DNA from: Gordoniibacillus chartarius
Lineage (GTDB): Bacteria > Bacillota > Bacilli > Paenibacillales > NBRC-103111
DNA: 8,951 nt
Assembly (NCBI RefSeq): GCF_042432825.1
Contig: NZ_JBHLWN010000072.1
Coordinates: 1-8,951, forward strand
Direction: 5' to 3'
Below the pieces are notes generated by a model. The model was not told the origin of the DNA and searched no databases. It saw only the letters and a program-made list of their open reading frames with translations. How positions within the stretch are numbered: the first letter of the stretch is position 1; every line of letters starts with the position of its first letter. This document shows positions 1-6,489 of this stretch, piece after piece. The position numbers and the translations under genes are program-made.

Positions 1-24
1 CATACAGGAGGCGCTTTTTCTTTT
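1..24. terminator. Possible half of an intrinsic terminator cut by the left edge
   Basis: The sequence CAGGAGGCGC (5-14) runs straight into a T-rich tract, TTTTTCTTTT (15-24). This looks like the 3' arm of a GC-rich hairpin plus U-tract for a plus-strand gene ending left of the window. Read on the minus strand it could equally be the A-rich start of a terminator for asnB, as in a bidirectional terminator between convergent genes. The other arm lies outside the window, so the call is tentative. Confidence 0.3.
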
Positions 25-71
25 CAAACCGCAAATTAATTCATTACAGGAATAGCTCCTTCCGCGGTTTG
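25..71. repeat. Inverted repeat downstream of asnB
   Basis: CAAACCGC (25-32) and GCGGTTTG (64-71) are perfect 8-base inverted arms around a 31-base loop. GGAA (49-52) and TTCC (60-63) inside the loop could extend the stem next to the right arm. In the asnB transcript the hairpin would form about 15 bases after the stop codon. It is followed by A residues rather than U, so it is not a classical terminator. It might stabilise the 3' end or act together with the structure at 1-24. Confidence 0.35.
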
Positions 72-85
72 AGCCTAGCCTATAT

Positions 86-1975
86 CTATGTAGCGGCGTA
101 TGCCGACTGCATGCGGGTTTGCGGCTGTTCCTGCAAGTAGGTCCGATGCCATAGCGCGAAAATGTACAGCGTCCACAGCCTGCGCGCGTAGTCGCCTTGC
201 CCGCTGCGATGCGCCGCCATCATTCGCTCGACGCGGGCGATGTCAATGTAGCTGTCGATGCCGCCGCTGCGGATCGTATCCAGCACATCTCCGCCGGCGC
301 TGCCCTGCAGCCAGTCGCGTAGCGGCACCGGGAAGCCGAGCTTCGGCCGGTTCAAGATGAAATCCGGAATAATGCCTTCCATCGCCTTGCGGAAAATATG
401 CTTCGTCGTCCCGTCGGCAATCCGGTATTTGGCCGGAATGCGGCGCGCCACTTCGAACAGCTCCTTGTCCAGGAACGGCACGCGCAGCTCGAGCGAATGC
501 GCCATCGTCATCTTGTCGGCCTTCATGAGAATATCGCCCGGCAGCCACAGGTTCATATCGATGTACTGCATCCGCGTCACCGGATCGAGGTGCTTCGTCT
601 TGGCATAATAATCTCCGGCGATGTCAAACGGTTTCTTGTAGCTCTGCAGCGCTTCACGTCCCAGCTTGACGAGCTCGGCCTTCATATCCTCGCTGAAAAT
701 TTTGGCGTTGCCGAGGAAGCGCTGCTCGAGCGGAGTCGTTCCTCGCAGCACGTAGTTGCGCCCCGGCACGCCGCCCGGCATGAGCAGCGCGAGCCGACGC
801 AGCAGCGCCTGCAGCGGCTGGGGCAGCCGCTGGATCGGGCCGAGCGCTCCCGGCTCGCGGTAAATGCGGTAGCCGCCGAACAGCTCGTCGGCGCCTTCGC
901 CGGACAGCACTACCGTAATGTGCTCGGCCGCCAGCCCCGCAACATGATACAGCGCAATCGCCGAAGGATCGGCCACCGGTTCGTCCTGGTGCCATACGGC
1001 GGTCGGCAGTGTGTCGAAAAAATCGCGCTGCGTGATGATTTTATCGTAGTGCTCCGTGCCGAGCGCTTGCGCTGTCTGACGGGCGATGCCCGTCTCGTTG
1101 TTCGGTCCTTCGAAGCCGACCGAGAACGTGCGGATCGGCTCGATCTGGCGCATATGTGTCGCAATCGCCGTGGAGTCGATGCCGCTGGACAGGAAGCAGC
1201 CGCGCTGGACGTCGCTCACCATATGATGCTGGACGGAATCCCGCAGCGTCTCGCGGATTTGCTCCACATATTCGCCGAAAGGCCGGTCAACCGGCTCGAA
1301 CGTCGGATCCCAGTAGCGCTTGATCGCGACGCGCCCGGTATCCGGCTCCACGGTGACCGTATGCGCCGGCGGCAGCTTGGCGATGCCTTGGAACATCGTG
1401 TTCGGCTCGGGAACGTATTGAAAGGTCAAGTAATTGAGCAGACTGTCGGTGTGCAGCTTGCGCTCCACGCCGTCCGCCGCCAGAATGCTCTTGATTTCGG
1501 AGCCGTAGATGAAGCTCTCCGGCGTATGCCGGTAATAAAAAGGCTTGATGCCGAAATGATCCCGTGCACCGAACAAGATGCGGCGGCGGCGGTCCCAAAT
1601 GACGAAACCGAACATGCCGCGCAGCTGCTTCACGCAGTCCTCTCCGAACTCCTCGTATAAATGCACGATGACTTCCGTATCGGAATGCGTTCGGAACTGA
1701 TGGCCGCGATCGGCCAGCATGGCGCGCAGCGCCTTATAATTGTAAATTTCTCCGTTAAACGTAATCCAGACCGACTCATCCTCGTTCGCCAGCGGCTGGT
1801 GCCCCTCCGCGATATCGATGATCGACAGCCGCCGGAACCCCAGCCCGACGTGCGGCTCCCTGAGGAAGCCGGAATCGTTCGGTCCTCTATGCAAGATGAC
1901 GTCCGTCATCCGCTGCAGCATGTCCTGAGACGGCTCCCGCGGGTCAAAATATAATACGCCGGCAATTCCGCACAT
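86..1975 (-). CDS. asnB: Asparagine synthetase (glutamine-hydrolysing), AsnB type
   Basis: A 629-residue cytoplasmic amidotransferase. The family uses glutamine nitrogen and ATP to amidate a carboxylate, classically aspartate to asparagine; the Bacillus subtilis AsnB is also credited with amidating meso-diaminopimelate in peptidoglycan precursors. The N-terminal class II glutaminase domain is intact: nucleophile Cys2 (MCGIAG), RRLSIID at 48-54, NGEIYNY at 74-80 and SDTE at 98-101. The synthetase domain has the PP-loop at 261-268, read as FLSSGIDS where many relatives have SGGIDS, and SGEGADELFGGY at 358-369. Length and the C-terminal KLGFPVP region match Bacillus AsnB closely. The start is certain because Cys2 must follow the initiator Met; GGGAGG (1986-1991) sits 10 bases upstream. 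It is monocistronic, with its own promoter at 2041-2069. Whether it makes asparagine, amidates the cell wall, or both cannot be read from sequence. Confidence 0.95.
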   Translation of the reverse strand: MCGIAGVLYFDPREPSQDMLQRMTDVILHRGPNDSGFLREPHVGLGFRRLSIIDIAEGHQPLANEDESVWITFNGEIYNYKALRAMLADRGHQFRTHSDTEVIVHLYEEFGEDCVKQLRGMFGFVIWDRRRRILFGARDHFGIKPFYYRHTPESFIYGSEIKSILAADGVERKLHTDSLLNYLTFQYVPEPNTMFQGIAKLPPAHTVTVEPDTGRVAIKRYWDPTFEPVDRPFGEYVEQIRETLRDSVQHHMVSDVQRGCFLSSGIDSTAIATHMRQIEPIRTFSVGFEGPNNETGIARQTAQALGTEHYDKIITQRDFFDTLPTAVWHQDEPVADPSAIALYHVAGLAAEHITVVLSGEGADELFGGYRIYREPGALGPIQRLPQPLQALLRRLALLMPGGVPGRNYVLRGTTPLEQRFLGNAKIFSEDMKAELVKLGREALQSYKKPFDIAGDYYAKTKHLDPVTRMQYIDMNLWLPGDILMKADKMTMAHSLELRVPFLDKELFEVARRIPAKYRIADGTTKHIFRKAMEGIIPDFILNRPKLGFPVPLRDWLQGSAGGDVLDTIRSGGIDSYIDIARVERMMAAHRSGQGDYARRLWTLYIFALWHRTYLQEQPQTRMQSAYAAT

Positions 1976-1998
1976 GATGATCGTTCCTCCCTGCTATA

Positions 1999-2029
1999 GC
2001 CCGCCGAATCCCGGTTGCCCCCGGCAGGC
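1999..2029 (-). other. Hairpin in the asnB leader
   Basis: In the asnB mRNA the arms at 2022-2029 and 1999-2006 can pair over 8 positions, with one G-U wobble, around a 15-base loop. The stem ends about 8 bases before the Shine-Dalgarno sequence at 1986-1991. No U-tract follows, so it is not a terminator, and no T-box specifier or T-box consensus is visible. It may influence translation or be chance in GC-rich DNA. Confidence 0.3.
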
Positions 2030-2040
2030 ATTGACATCTA

Positions 2041-2069
2041 AGTATACCATAGACAGACCGGTTTCTGAA
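2041..2069 (-). promoter_or_regulatory. Sigma-A promoter of asnB, extended -10
   Basis: On the minus strand TTCAGA (-35, at 2064-2069) is followed after 17 bases by TATACT (-10, at 2041-2046). TGG lies directly upstream of the -10, giving an extended -10. The -10 matches TATAAT at 5 of 6 positions and the -35 matches TTGACA at 4 of 6. The predicted leader is about 60 bases. This is the only convincing promoter in the gap upstream of asnB. Confidence 0.65.
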
Positions 2070-2114
2070 AATACCCGTTAGAGAATGCATCTGCACATAA
2101 CGTGTACCGCCGAA

Positions 2115-2260
2115 GCGTCTTCTAACGTCCTTCTCGGCCGCTGCAGCATGTTCCGCGGCGTCTGGCGTCTTCTATAACGGCCAATTCGTCCGCTGAAGCA
2201 CTCCCCGCCGTGCCATCGCGCTTTCTCACAGCTTATCTGTCCGCTGCACCACGCCCCCCG
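2115..2260. repeat. Three imperfect tandem copies of a ~50-base intergenic repeat
   Basis: Copies begin at 2115, 2165 and 2218, a period of 50-53 bases. Copies 1 and 2 both start GCGTCTTCT, continue with AACG, share CCGCTG and AGCA in register, and end in a GC-rich segment; by hand about 34 of 46 aligned positions agree. Copy 3 (GCGCTTTCT, then GTCCGCTGCA) is more diverged. Read on the minus strand each copy has the core CAGCGG, then about 8-10 variable bases, then GTTA or GTGA, and GAAGACGC or GAAAGCGC. A still weaker match may lie at 2070-2110. There is no credible gene here: short frames across it have no ribosome binding site or recognisable protein. The rest of the asnB-PBP gap holds only the asnB promoter and the PBP terminator. 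Confidence 0.6.
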
Positions 2261-2294
2261 TTTTTTACTAAGCAAGCTGGCCTCCGGCAATGCG

Positions 2295-2327
2295 AAAAAC
2301 GCCCGATTCGTTACGAATCAGGCGTTT
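2295..2327 (-). terminator. Intrinsic terminator of the HAD-PBP operon
   Basis: Arms at 2297-2310 and 2314-2327 form a 14-pair stem in the minus-strand RNA, with one G-U wobble at the 2304/2320 position and a 3-base loop (2311-2313). The stem starts 7 bases after the PBP stop codon, and the transcript leaves it through a U5 run (complement of 2295-2299). The plus strand could form nearly the same hairpin but with a C-A mismatch, so the main direction is minus. Confidence 0.85.
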
Positions 2328-2334
2328 CGCATCA

Positions 2335-4443
2335 TTACTGCCGGTTCGGCGCTGCCGGCGCAGTTGACCCTGCAGGCACTGCCGCTCCGGCCGCCGCCGC
2401 GCCAGCCGGCGCTCCCTTCGGCACCCCGTTGAGTCCGATATACTGGTCGTACGCATCGAATATTTTACGGGCGATCGGCGCTGCCCCCCATGATCCGAAG
2501 CCGCCTTCGGGAACGATGACGGCAACCGCCAGTTTCGGCTTGTCGAGCGGCGCGAAGGCGACAAACACCGCATTCTCGACTCTTCCGCCGCTAGCATCCT
2601 GCGTCGAAGTTCCCGTCTTCCGCCCGAATGCGTACGGGAATCCGTCAAAGCCCTGCACCCCGACTTCCGACATTCCTTTATAAATTTGCTGCCAGTATGA
2701 GTCCGGGAATTTCGTCTCGTCGAGCACTTCGGTTTCCGGCTTCTTGATCAGCTGCCCGTCATACGTCGTAATTTTGTCGACGAACAGCGGCTTGATCCGC
2801 TTTCCTTTGTTGGCGAGCGCCACTCCATATTGCGCCAGCTGTAACGTCGTAATTTTCTCGTTCTGGCCCCAGGATGCGTAAATGAGCGCCGACTGCGGAC
2901 TATCCGTCTTCGCGTTCGCAAAAAACTCCAGCTGCCTGTCGCCGCCGTATTCGCGCGGCAATCCGCTGCCTGTCGTCACCCCGATGCCGAATTTACGCAA
3001 ATAGTTCGCAAAGATATTCAAGCCGTCTTTCTTGTTGAAATACAGCCGGTTCCCGATCATCTCGGACATGAACGTATTCGACGAATACCGGATGGCCTCC
3101 GCCCCGTTAATCGAGCCGTAGGCGTGATTGTCGGAGTTGGAAATCGTACTTTGACTGCCTGCTTTACCGAACGAGTACTTGCCGGTGTCGTAATACTCCT
3201 CAAACAGCCCGAACAGCCCTTCGTTTAGCCCGATCAGCACCGACAACGGCTTAATCGTCGAGCCCATAAATACAATCGAATTCGGGTGCTTCCGCAGCTC
3301 CTCGTCCGTATGATACTCCGGCGAGGCCGCCGTAATCGTTCCGTTATTGACCCGGAACTGCAAATACGTCTTGTACTCCTCCGTCGTGAAGCCGTTGATC
3401 CAAATATTCGGATCATAGTCTGGATAACTGGCCATCGCAACGACCCGGCCGGTGTCGACCTCCATTGCCACGGCGTAGCCCGCCTTCGCATTTTGCCCGT
3501 ACCTGGCATAAGGATTGCTGCGGGCTTCGGCGGAATGCAGCCAATTGAGCTGATCTTCGATCGCCTGCTGCGTCTGCAGCTGCACATCCTTATGAATCGT
3601 CAGGTGCAGATTGTTGCCTTTCTCCGGCGGCGTCAAGGTGACCCGGCCCGTAATGCGGCCGAGAACGTCGACAGGATACGTCTTCTTCCCGTTCTTGCCC
3701 CTCAGCTCGGTTTGGTACATCTGCTCGATGCCGTCGAAGCCGACGCTCTCCGAATCGAGATACCCTTCCGTGTTGCTCTTGTTCTTGTAAAACTCCAGCC
3801 CGTTCGATCCCCGCGCCGTATTGAACGGCCTCAAGTACCCGACCAGCTGCGCAGCGATGACCGGCTCATTGGAGTAACGGCGGATGCTCTCTTCCGTCAC
3901 CTCGATCCAGGGCAGCTCGTCGCGGTGCTCCGCAATGTACGCAATTTCTTTCTCGTTCAGTTGCGACTTGATTTTACGAGGGATGTTATAATAGCTCGGA
4001 TCCCGTACATCGTTCAGGTTAATATCGTAGCCGACGTCCATCTTCAGAACGATTTCCTCCGCAGTCGGCTGCTGCTTCGCCGGGTCGCCGAACGTCTTGA
4101 AAATGTCCGCAAGCTTCCTGGCCAGCGCCACAATTTCTTCTTTCTTCTGGCCTACCTCAACCCGGAAATACAAAGACTGTACGGAAGTCGTATACGCTAA
4201 CGGATACCCGTTCACATCATATATATTGCCGCGAATCGGAGCGATCGGCGTATCCGCGTTGTTCGTTTCATTTTCCTTCGCGATCAGCTCCTTGCCCTCG
4301 ACGAATTGCAGGACGGCAAGCCGAACGATCAGGACGGAAAACAACACAAAGATCACAAAGAAAAATCCGTTAATCCGAAATGAAAAATGACGCCGTTCCT
4401 CGGCTTCCCGCTTCGCCGAATCTTCCGTAACTACTCTGCGCAC
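2335..4443 (-). CDS. Class B penicillin-binding protein (PBP2/PbpA-PbpH family transpeptidase)
   Basis: A 702-residue membrane-anchored D,D-transpeptidase that cross-links peptidoglycan stem peptides outside the cytoplasmic membrane. A charged cytoplasmic tail (1-21) precedes one membrane helix (about 24-47). The dimerisation/pedestal region carries the RGNIYD motif at 71-76. The catalytic domain has all three penicillin-binding motifs: STIK with nucleophile Ser395, SSN at 454-456 and KTG at 609-611. There is no glycosyltransferase domain, so it is class B; length and layout fit B. subtilis PbpA/PbpH and the MrdA-like elongasome enzymes rather than the septal PBP2B/FtsI. The tail after 670 is low-complexity Ala/Pro/Gly. 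It starts at GTG 4443, supported by AAGGAGG at 4454-4460, 10 bases upstream. It lies 31 bases after the HAD hydrolase gene with no terminator between, so the two are probably cotranscribed. The exact paralogue (pbpA, pbpH or other) is not resolved. Confidence 0.93.
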   Translation of the reverse strand: MRRVVTEDSAKREAEERRHFSFRINGFFFVIFVLFSVLIVRLAVLQFVEGKELIAKENETNNADTPIAPIRGNIYDVNGYPLAYTTSVQSLYFRVEVGQKKEEIVALARKLADIFKTFGDPAKQQPTAEEIVLKMDVGYDINLNDVRDPSYYNIPRKIKSQLNEKEIAYIAEHRDELPWIEVTEESIRRYSNEPVIAAQLVGYLRPFNTARGSNGLEFYKNKSNTEGYLDSESVGFDGIEQMYQTELRGKNGKKTYPVDVLGRITGRVTLTPPEKGNNLHLTIHKDVQLQTQQAIEDQLNWLHSAEARSNPYARYGQNAKAGYAVAMEVDTGRVVAMASYPDYDPNIWINGFTTEEYKTYLQFRVNNGTITAASPEYHTDEELRKHPNSIVFMGSTIKPLSVLIGLNEGLFGLFEEYYDTGKYSFGKAGSQSTISNSDNHAYGSINGAEAIRYSSNTFMSEMIGNRLYFNKKDGLNIFANYLRKFGIGVTTGSGLPREYGGDRQLEFFANAKTDSPQSALIYASWGQNEKITTLQLAQYGVALANKGKRIKPLFVDKITTYDGQLIKKPETEVLDETKFPDSYWQQIYKGMSEVGVQGFDGFPYAFGRKTGTSTQDASGGRVENAVFVAFAPLDKPKLAVAVIVPEGGFGSWGAAPIARKIFDAYDQYIGLNGVPKGAPAGAAAAGAAVPAGSTAPAAPNRQ

Positions 4444-4474
4444 AACGCACGCCCCTCCTTACCCTTATTCATCG

Positions 4475-5194
4475 TTATTGTATGAGCTCCCGCAGCGTAC
4501 GGATGCCTTCTCCGCTATGAAAGTCGTACCGCAATATTTTCACCGCATCGATGCCCACCTGAGCCGGCGCCCAAATATCGTTGCGGTCGTGGTCGCCAAC
4601 GTATAACACATCCCCGGCAGGCAGCCCGCACTGCTCCAGCGCCAATCGGAATATCGCAGGATCCGGCTTCTCCAGTCCAACCTCCGTCGACACAATGACC
4701 GGATCGAACAGGTGCAAAATTCCCTTATCCTCGAGAATCGACTTCAGCGTCGGCGCAAAGTTCGATACGATGCCGAGCCGCATTCCTCGCCGGTGCAGCT
4801 CCTCCATGCACTCCTTGACGTCGTCGAACAGTGCGTAAGAGCTTGAGGCCGTGAAAATGTCATAGAGCTCGTGGCAGCAGCGATGCACGTCATCGTCGTT
4901 TAACTCGCGGTGCAGGTCGAGGCTGCGCAGGATGTGATCGTATACGTTAACCCAAAAAGCGCGGTCGGTTTCCGGCGTTACCTGCTCCACCCGCTCGGCG
5001 GGACGGTCGTAGTAGAACAGCCGGAACGAGCTTATGAACTGACGCTCCAGCTGCTCCGGATCCCGCTCCAAAGAACGCGCGAGCAGAAACTGATGCATGA
5101 TGACTTGCGCCGCCGGAATGGTCAGAAGCGTGTCGCCGACGTCGAAATATATCATTTTATAGTGAGATAAAGGCTTCTTCAACAGCGTCTGCAT
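4475..5194 (-). CDS. HAD superfamily hydrolase, subfamily IA-like
   Basis: A cytoplasmic haloacid-dehalogenase-fold hydrolase, probably acting on a small phosphorylated or related substrate that I cannot name. Numbering from Met at 5203, the motifs are: I, DVGDTL with nucleophile Asp21; II, VSN with Ser147; III, EKPD with Lys179; IV, GDHDRND with Asp204 and Asp209. A helical cap lies at about 30-125, between motifs I and II. The usual second Asp of motif I (DxD) is Gly23, which in other HAD proteins goes with non-phosphatase or altered chemistry. Two starts are possible: ATG 5203 has AGGAG only 1 base away, whereas ATG 5194 (Met4) has it 10 bases away, the spacing seen at asnB and the PBP gene, so 5194 is preferred (239 residues). 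It is first in an operon with the PBP gene and has its own promoter candidate at 5227-5253. Confidence 0.88.
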   Translation of the reverse strand: MQTLLKKPLSHYKMIYFDVGDTLLTIPAAQVIMHQFLLARSLERDPEQLERQFISSFRLFYYDRPAERVEQVTPETDRAFWVNVYDHILRSLDLHRELNDDDVHRCCHELYDIFTASSSYALFDDVKECMEELHRRGMRLGIVSNFAPTLKSILEDKGILHLFDPVIVSTEVGLEKPDPAIFRLALEQCGLPAGDVLYVGDHDRNDIWAPAQVGIDAVKILRYDFHSGEGIRTLRELIQ

Positions 5195-5204
5195 GAAACT
5201 CATT

Positions 5205-5209
5205 CTCCT
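5205..5209 (-). promoter_or_regulatory. Ribosome binding site deciding the HAD start
   Basis: AGGAG on the minus strand. It lies 1 base from ATG 5203, too close for initiation, but 10 bases from the in-frame ATG 5194, so the shorter protein is the likelier product. Confidence 0.6.
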
Positions 5210-5226
5210 ATTCCCGTTCTTTGTTT

Positions 5227-5253
5227 AGTTTACCATACGGAAGCCGCAGACAA
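5227..5253 (-). promoter_or_regulatory. Candidate promoter of the HAD-PBP operon, extended -10
   Basis: On the minus strand TAAACT (5227-5232) is preceded by TGG (5233-5235), an extended -10. A -35-like TTGTCT (5248-5253) lies 15 bases upstream, shorter than ideal, so the extended -10 would carry most of the recognition. It shares TATGGTAWACT with the asnB promoter. The -35 region abuts the U-tract of the terminator at 5252-5289. Confidence 0.45.
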
Positions 5254-5289
5254 AAGAAAAGCCGCGGGAGGTAAAGCTCTCCAGCGGCT
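5252..5289 (-). terminator. Intrinsic terminator after the transglutaminase-like gene
   Basis: In the minus-strand RNA, AGCCGC (complement of 5284-5289) pairs with GCGGCU (complement of 5260-5265). A U-C mismatch and four more pairs follow (GGAG with CUCC), with an 8-base loop at 5271-5278. The transcript leaves the stem through UUUUCUUUU (complement of 5252-5260). It begins about 10 bases after the stop codon and separates this operon from the HAD-PBP operon. Confidence 0.82.
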
Positions 5290-5298
5290 GAGGGGCGG

Positions 5299-6435
5299 CT
5301 AGGCGCCGTCCCGGATATGCGTTTGGGCGAAGCTCGGCGGGTTGAACCAGTTGCCGCCGCTGCTGTACCATGTCGAATCGAGCGGAATCCAGGCGTTCTT
5401 CTCCTTCAAATACACTTCGTTCCACGCGTGCGGGCCGTAGCCCCCCTGCCCGTCGTAGCCGAGGCCGGTTACGACTTTGACATCGAGCCCGGCGGCGCGG
5501 GCCATGACCGCATACAATCGGGAATAGTCGATGCATACGCCTTTGCGAGTGGTGAACGTATCCTCCGGCGTCTGCTCGTGCCAGATCCCCTTCTCCTCGT
5601 AATCCCGCACTTTGTCCCAATCGTACTGAATCCGGGAGCCGACCCACTTGTACAGCAGCCTGGCCTTCTCCTCGTCGGTCTTGCCTGCCGCCGTCACTTC
5701 CTTGGCCGCCGCCGTAATGTCGGTCGGGACGTTCGCGTCGATGACCTCGTATTTGCGCTGCAAGATGTTCGCGAACTCCCGCTCTACCGCTCGCGTAAAT
5801 ACGGGCAGCTTGCTTGCGATCAGGTCGCCGGTGAACGGAGCGACGACTTCCTTCGCTCCTTTCTGATACAGCTGCGACCCTTCGATATAGGAGGCAGCAG
5901 GCGAATGCGGAAATAACGTGGTCACGATGAACAGCACCGCGATCAGCATAATCGCCCGCCCCAGGCCCGTGATCGAGCCGATCGCACCTCCGGCTGCAGC
6001 GCTGATGAACGACGGAGCGCCGTCTCTCCCCGCAGCCGCTGCAGCCAGCGCTCGTCCTGTAATCCCGTCTACGATACGATAAAGCAGCTGTTTAACGACG
6101 ACATAGGCAAGCAAGAAAATGATGCCGAAACGAAGCAGCGGAAAGTCCCGCATCGATGTCGCCAGCGTAACATACAGCTGCCGGAAGAAGCTCATCGGCT
6201 CCGCCGGAATTTCGATCTGCCTCGCCGTAAGCCAGCCTTCTGCAACCGGGGAGAGCAGCTCCGCCCCTTTCCACGCCGCAAACAAACTGACAAGCGTCAC
6301 GGCGCCTTCCATAACGGAAAGCAGAAGGTGCCGCATGGAGCCCGAAGCGCCGCGTGCGGCACCCTGCACCATAGACACGATGACCACAACGGCTAAAACA
6401 ACGGATATGAAATTCATCGTCGTTAACATCGTCAT
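5299..6435 (-). CDS. Membrane-anchored transglutaminase-like protein with CvpA-like N-terminus
   Basis: Numbering from Met at 6441 (380 residues). Four predicted membrane helices (about 10-27, 37-57, 104-122, 163-180) resemble the CvpA-type membrane domain, including a Gly-rich stretch before the last helix. The C-terminal half is a transglutaminase-like papain fold with a complete triad: Cys303 (KGVCIDYS), His338 (GPHAWNEV) and Asp355 (WIPLDSTW). Positive charges in the loops at 28-38 and 122-139 place these loops in the cytoplasm, so both termini and the catalytic domain should be outside. Bacterial members may cross-link or cleave proteins; the substrate is unknown. AGGGGG directly abuts ATG 6441 but is 6 bases from ATG 6435 (Met3), which is therefore preferred; Met5 at 6429 is also possible. 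It follows the 143-residue membrane protein gene after about 50 bases with no terminator, suggesting an operon. Confidence 0.85.
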   Translation of the reverse strand: MTMLTTMNFISVVLAVVVIVSMVQGAARGASGSMRHLLLSVMEGAVTLVSLFAAWKGAELLSPVAEGWLTARQIEIPAEPMSFFRQLYVTLATSMRDFPLLRFGIIFLLAYVVVKQLLYRIVDGITGRALAAAAAGRDGAPSFISAAAGGAIGSITGLGRAIMLIAVLFIVTTLFPHSPAASYIEGSQLYQKGAKEVVAPFTGDLIASKLPVFTRAVEREFANILQRKYEVIDANVPTDITAAAKEVTAAGKTDEEKARLLYKWVGSRIQYDWDKVRDYEEKGIWHEQTPEDTFTTRKGVCIDYSRLYAVMARAAGLDVKVVTGLGYDGQGGYGPHAWNEVYLKEKNAWIPLDSTWYSSGGNWFNPPSFAQTHIRDGA

Positions 6436-6489
6436 GTTCATCCCCCTATGCGCAGCTGCACTGTGACCTCGTGTTCAACAGGCAGAACG

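Noticed and set aside
398..1660. 420-codon open frame on the plus strand opposite asnB
   Set aside because: It lies wholly inside asnB on the other strand, is rich in Arg/His/Leu/Ala without recognisable motifs, and has no ribosome binding site. It is an antisense shadow typical of GC-rich genes.
1976..2070. T-box or other amino-acid riboswitch upstream of asnB
   Set aside because: The leader is only about 60 bases and lacks the conserved T-box sequence and any terminator/antiterminator pair.
2078..2290. 70-codon minus-strand frame across the intergenic repeats
   Set aside because: It has no ribosome binding site, a composition dictated by the repeats, and runs across the asnB promoter-proximal region.
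2210..2683. 157-codon plus-strand frame overlapping the PBP terminator and C-terminus
   Set aside because: It crosses a clear intrinsic terminator and overlaps the conserved KTG region of the PBP on the other strand; no family is recognisable.
3286..4200. 304-codon open frame on the plus strand opposite the PBP gene
   Set aside because: Composition is arginine- and leucine-rich with no domain, and the opposite strand encodes a complete PBP with all catalytic motifs.
5317..5916. 199-codon plus-strand frame opposite the transglutaminase-like gene
   Set aside because: It is a shadow of a gene with an intact Cys-His-Asp triad, with no independent support.
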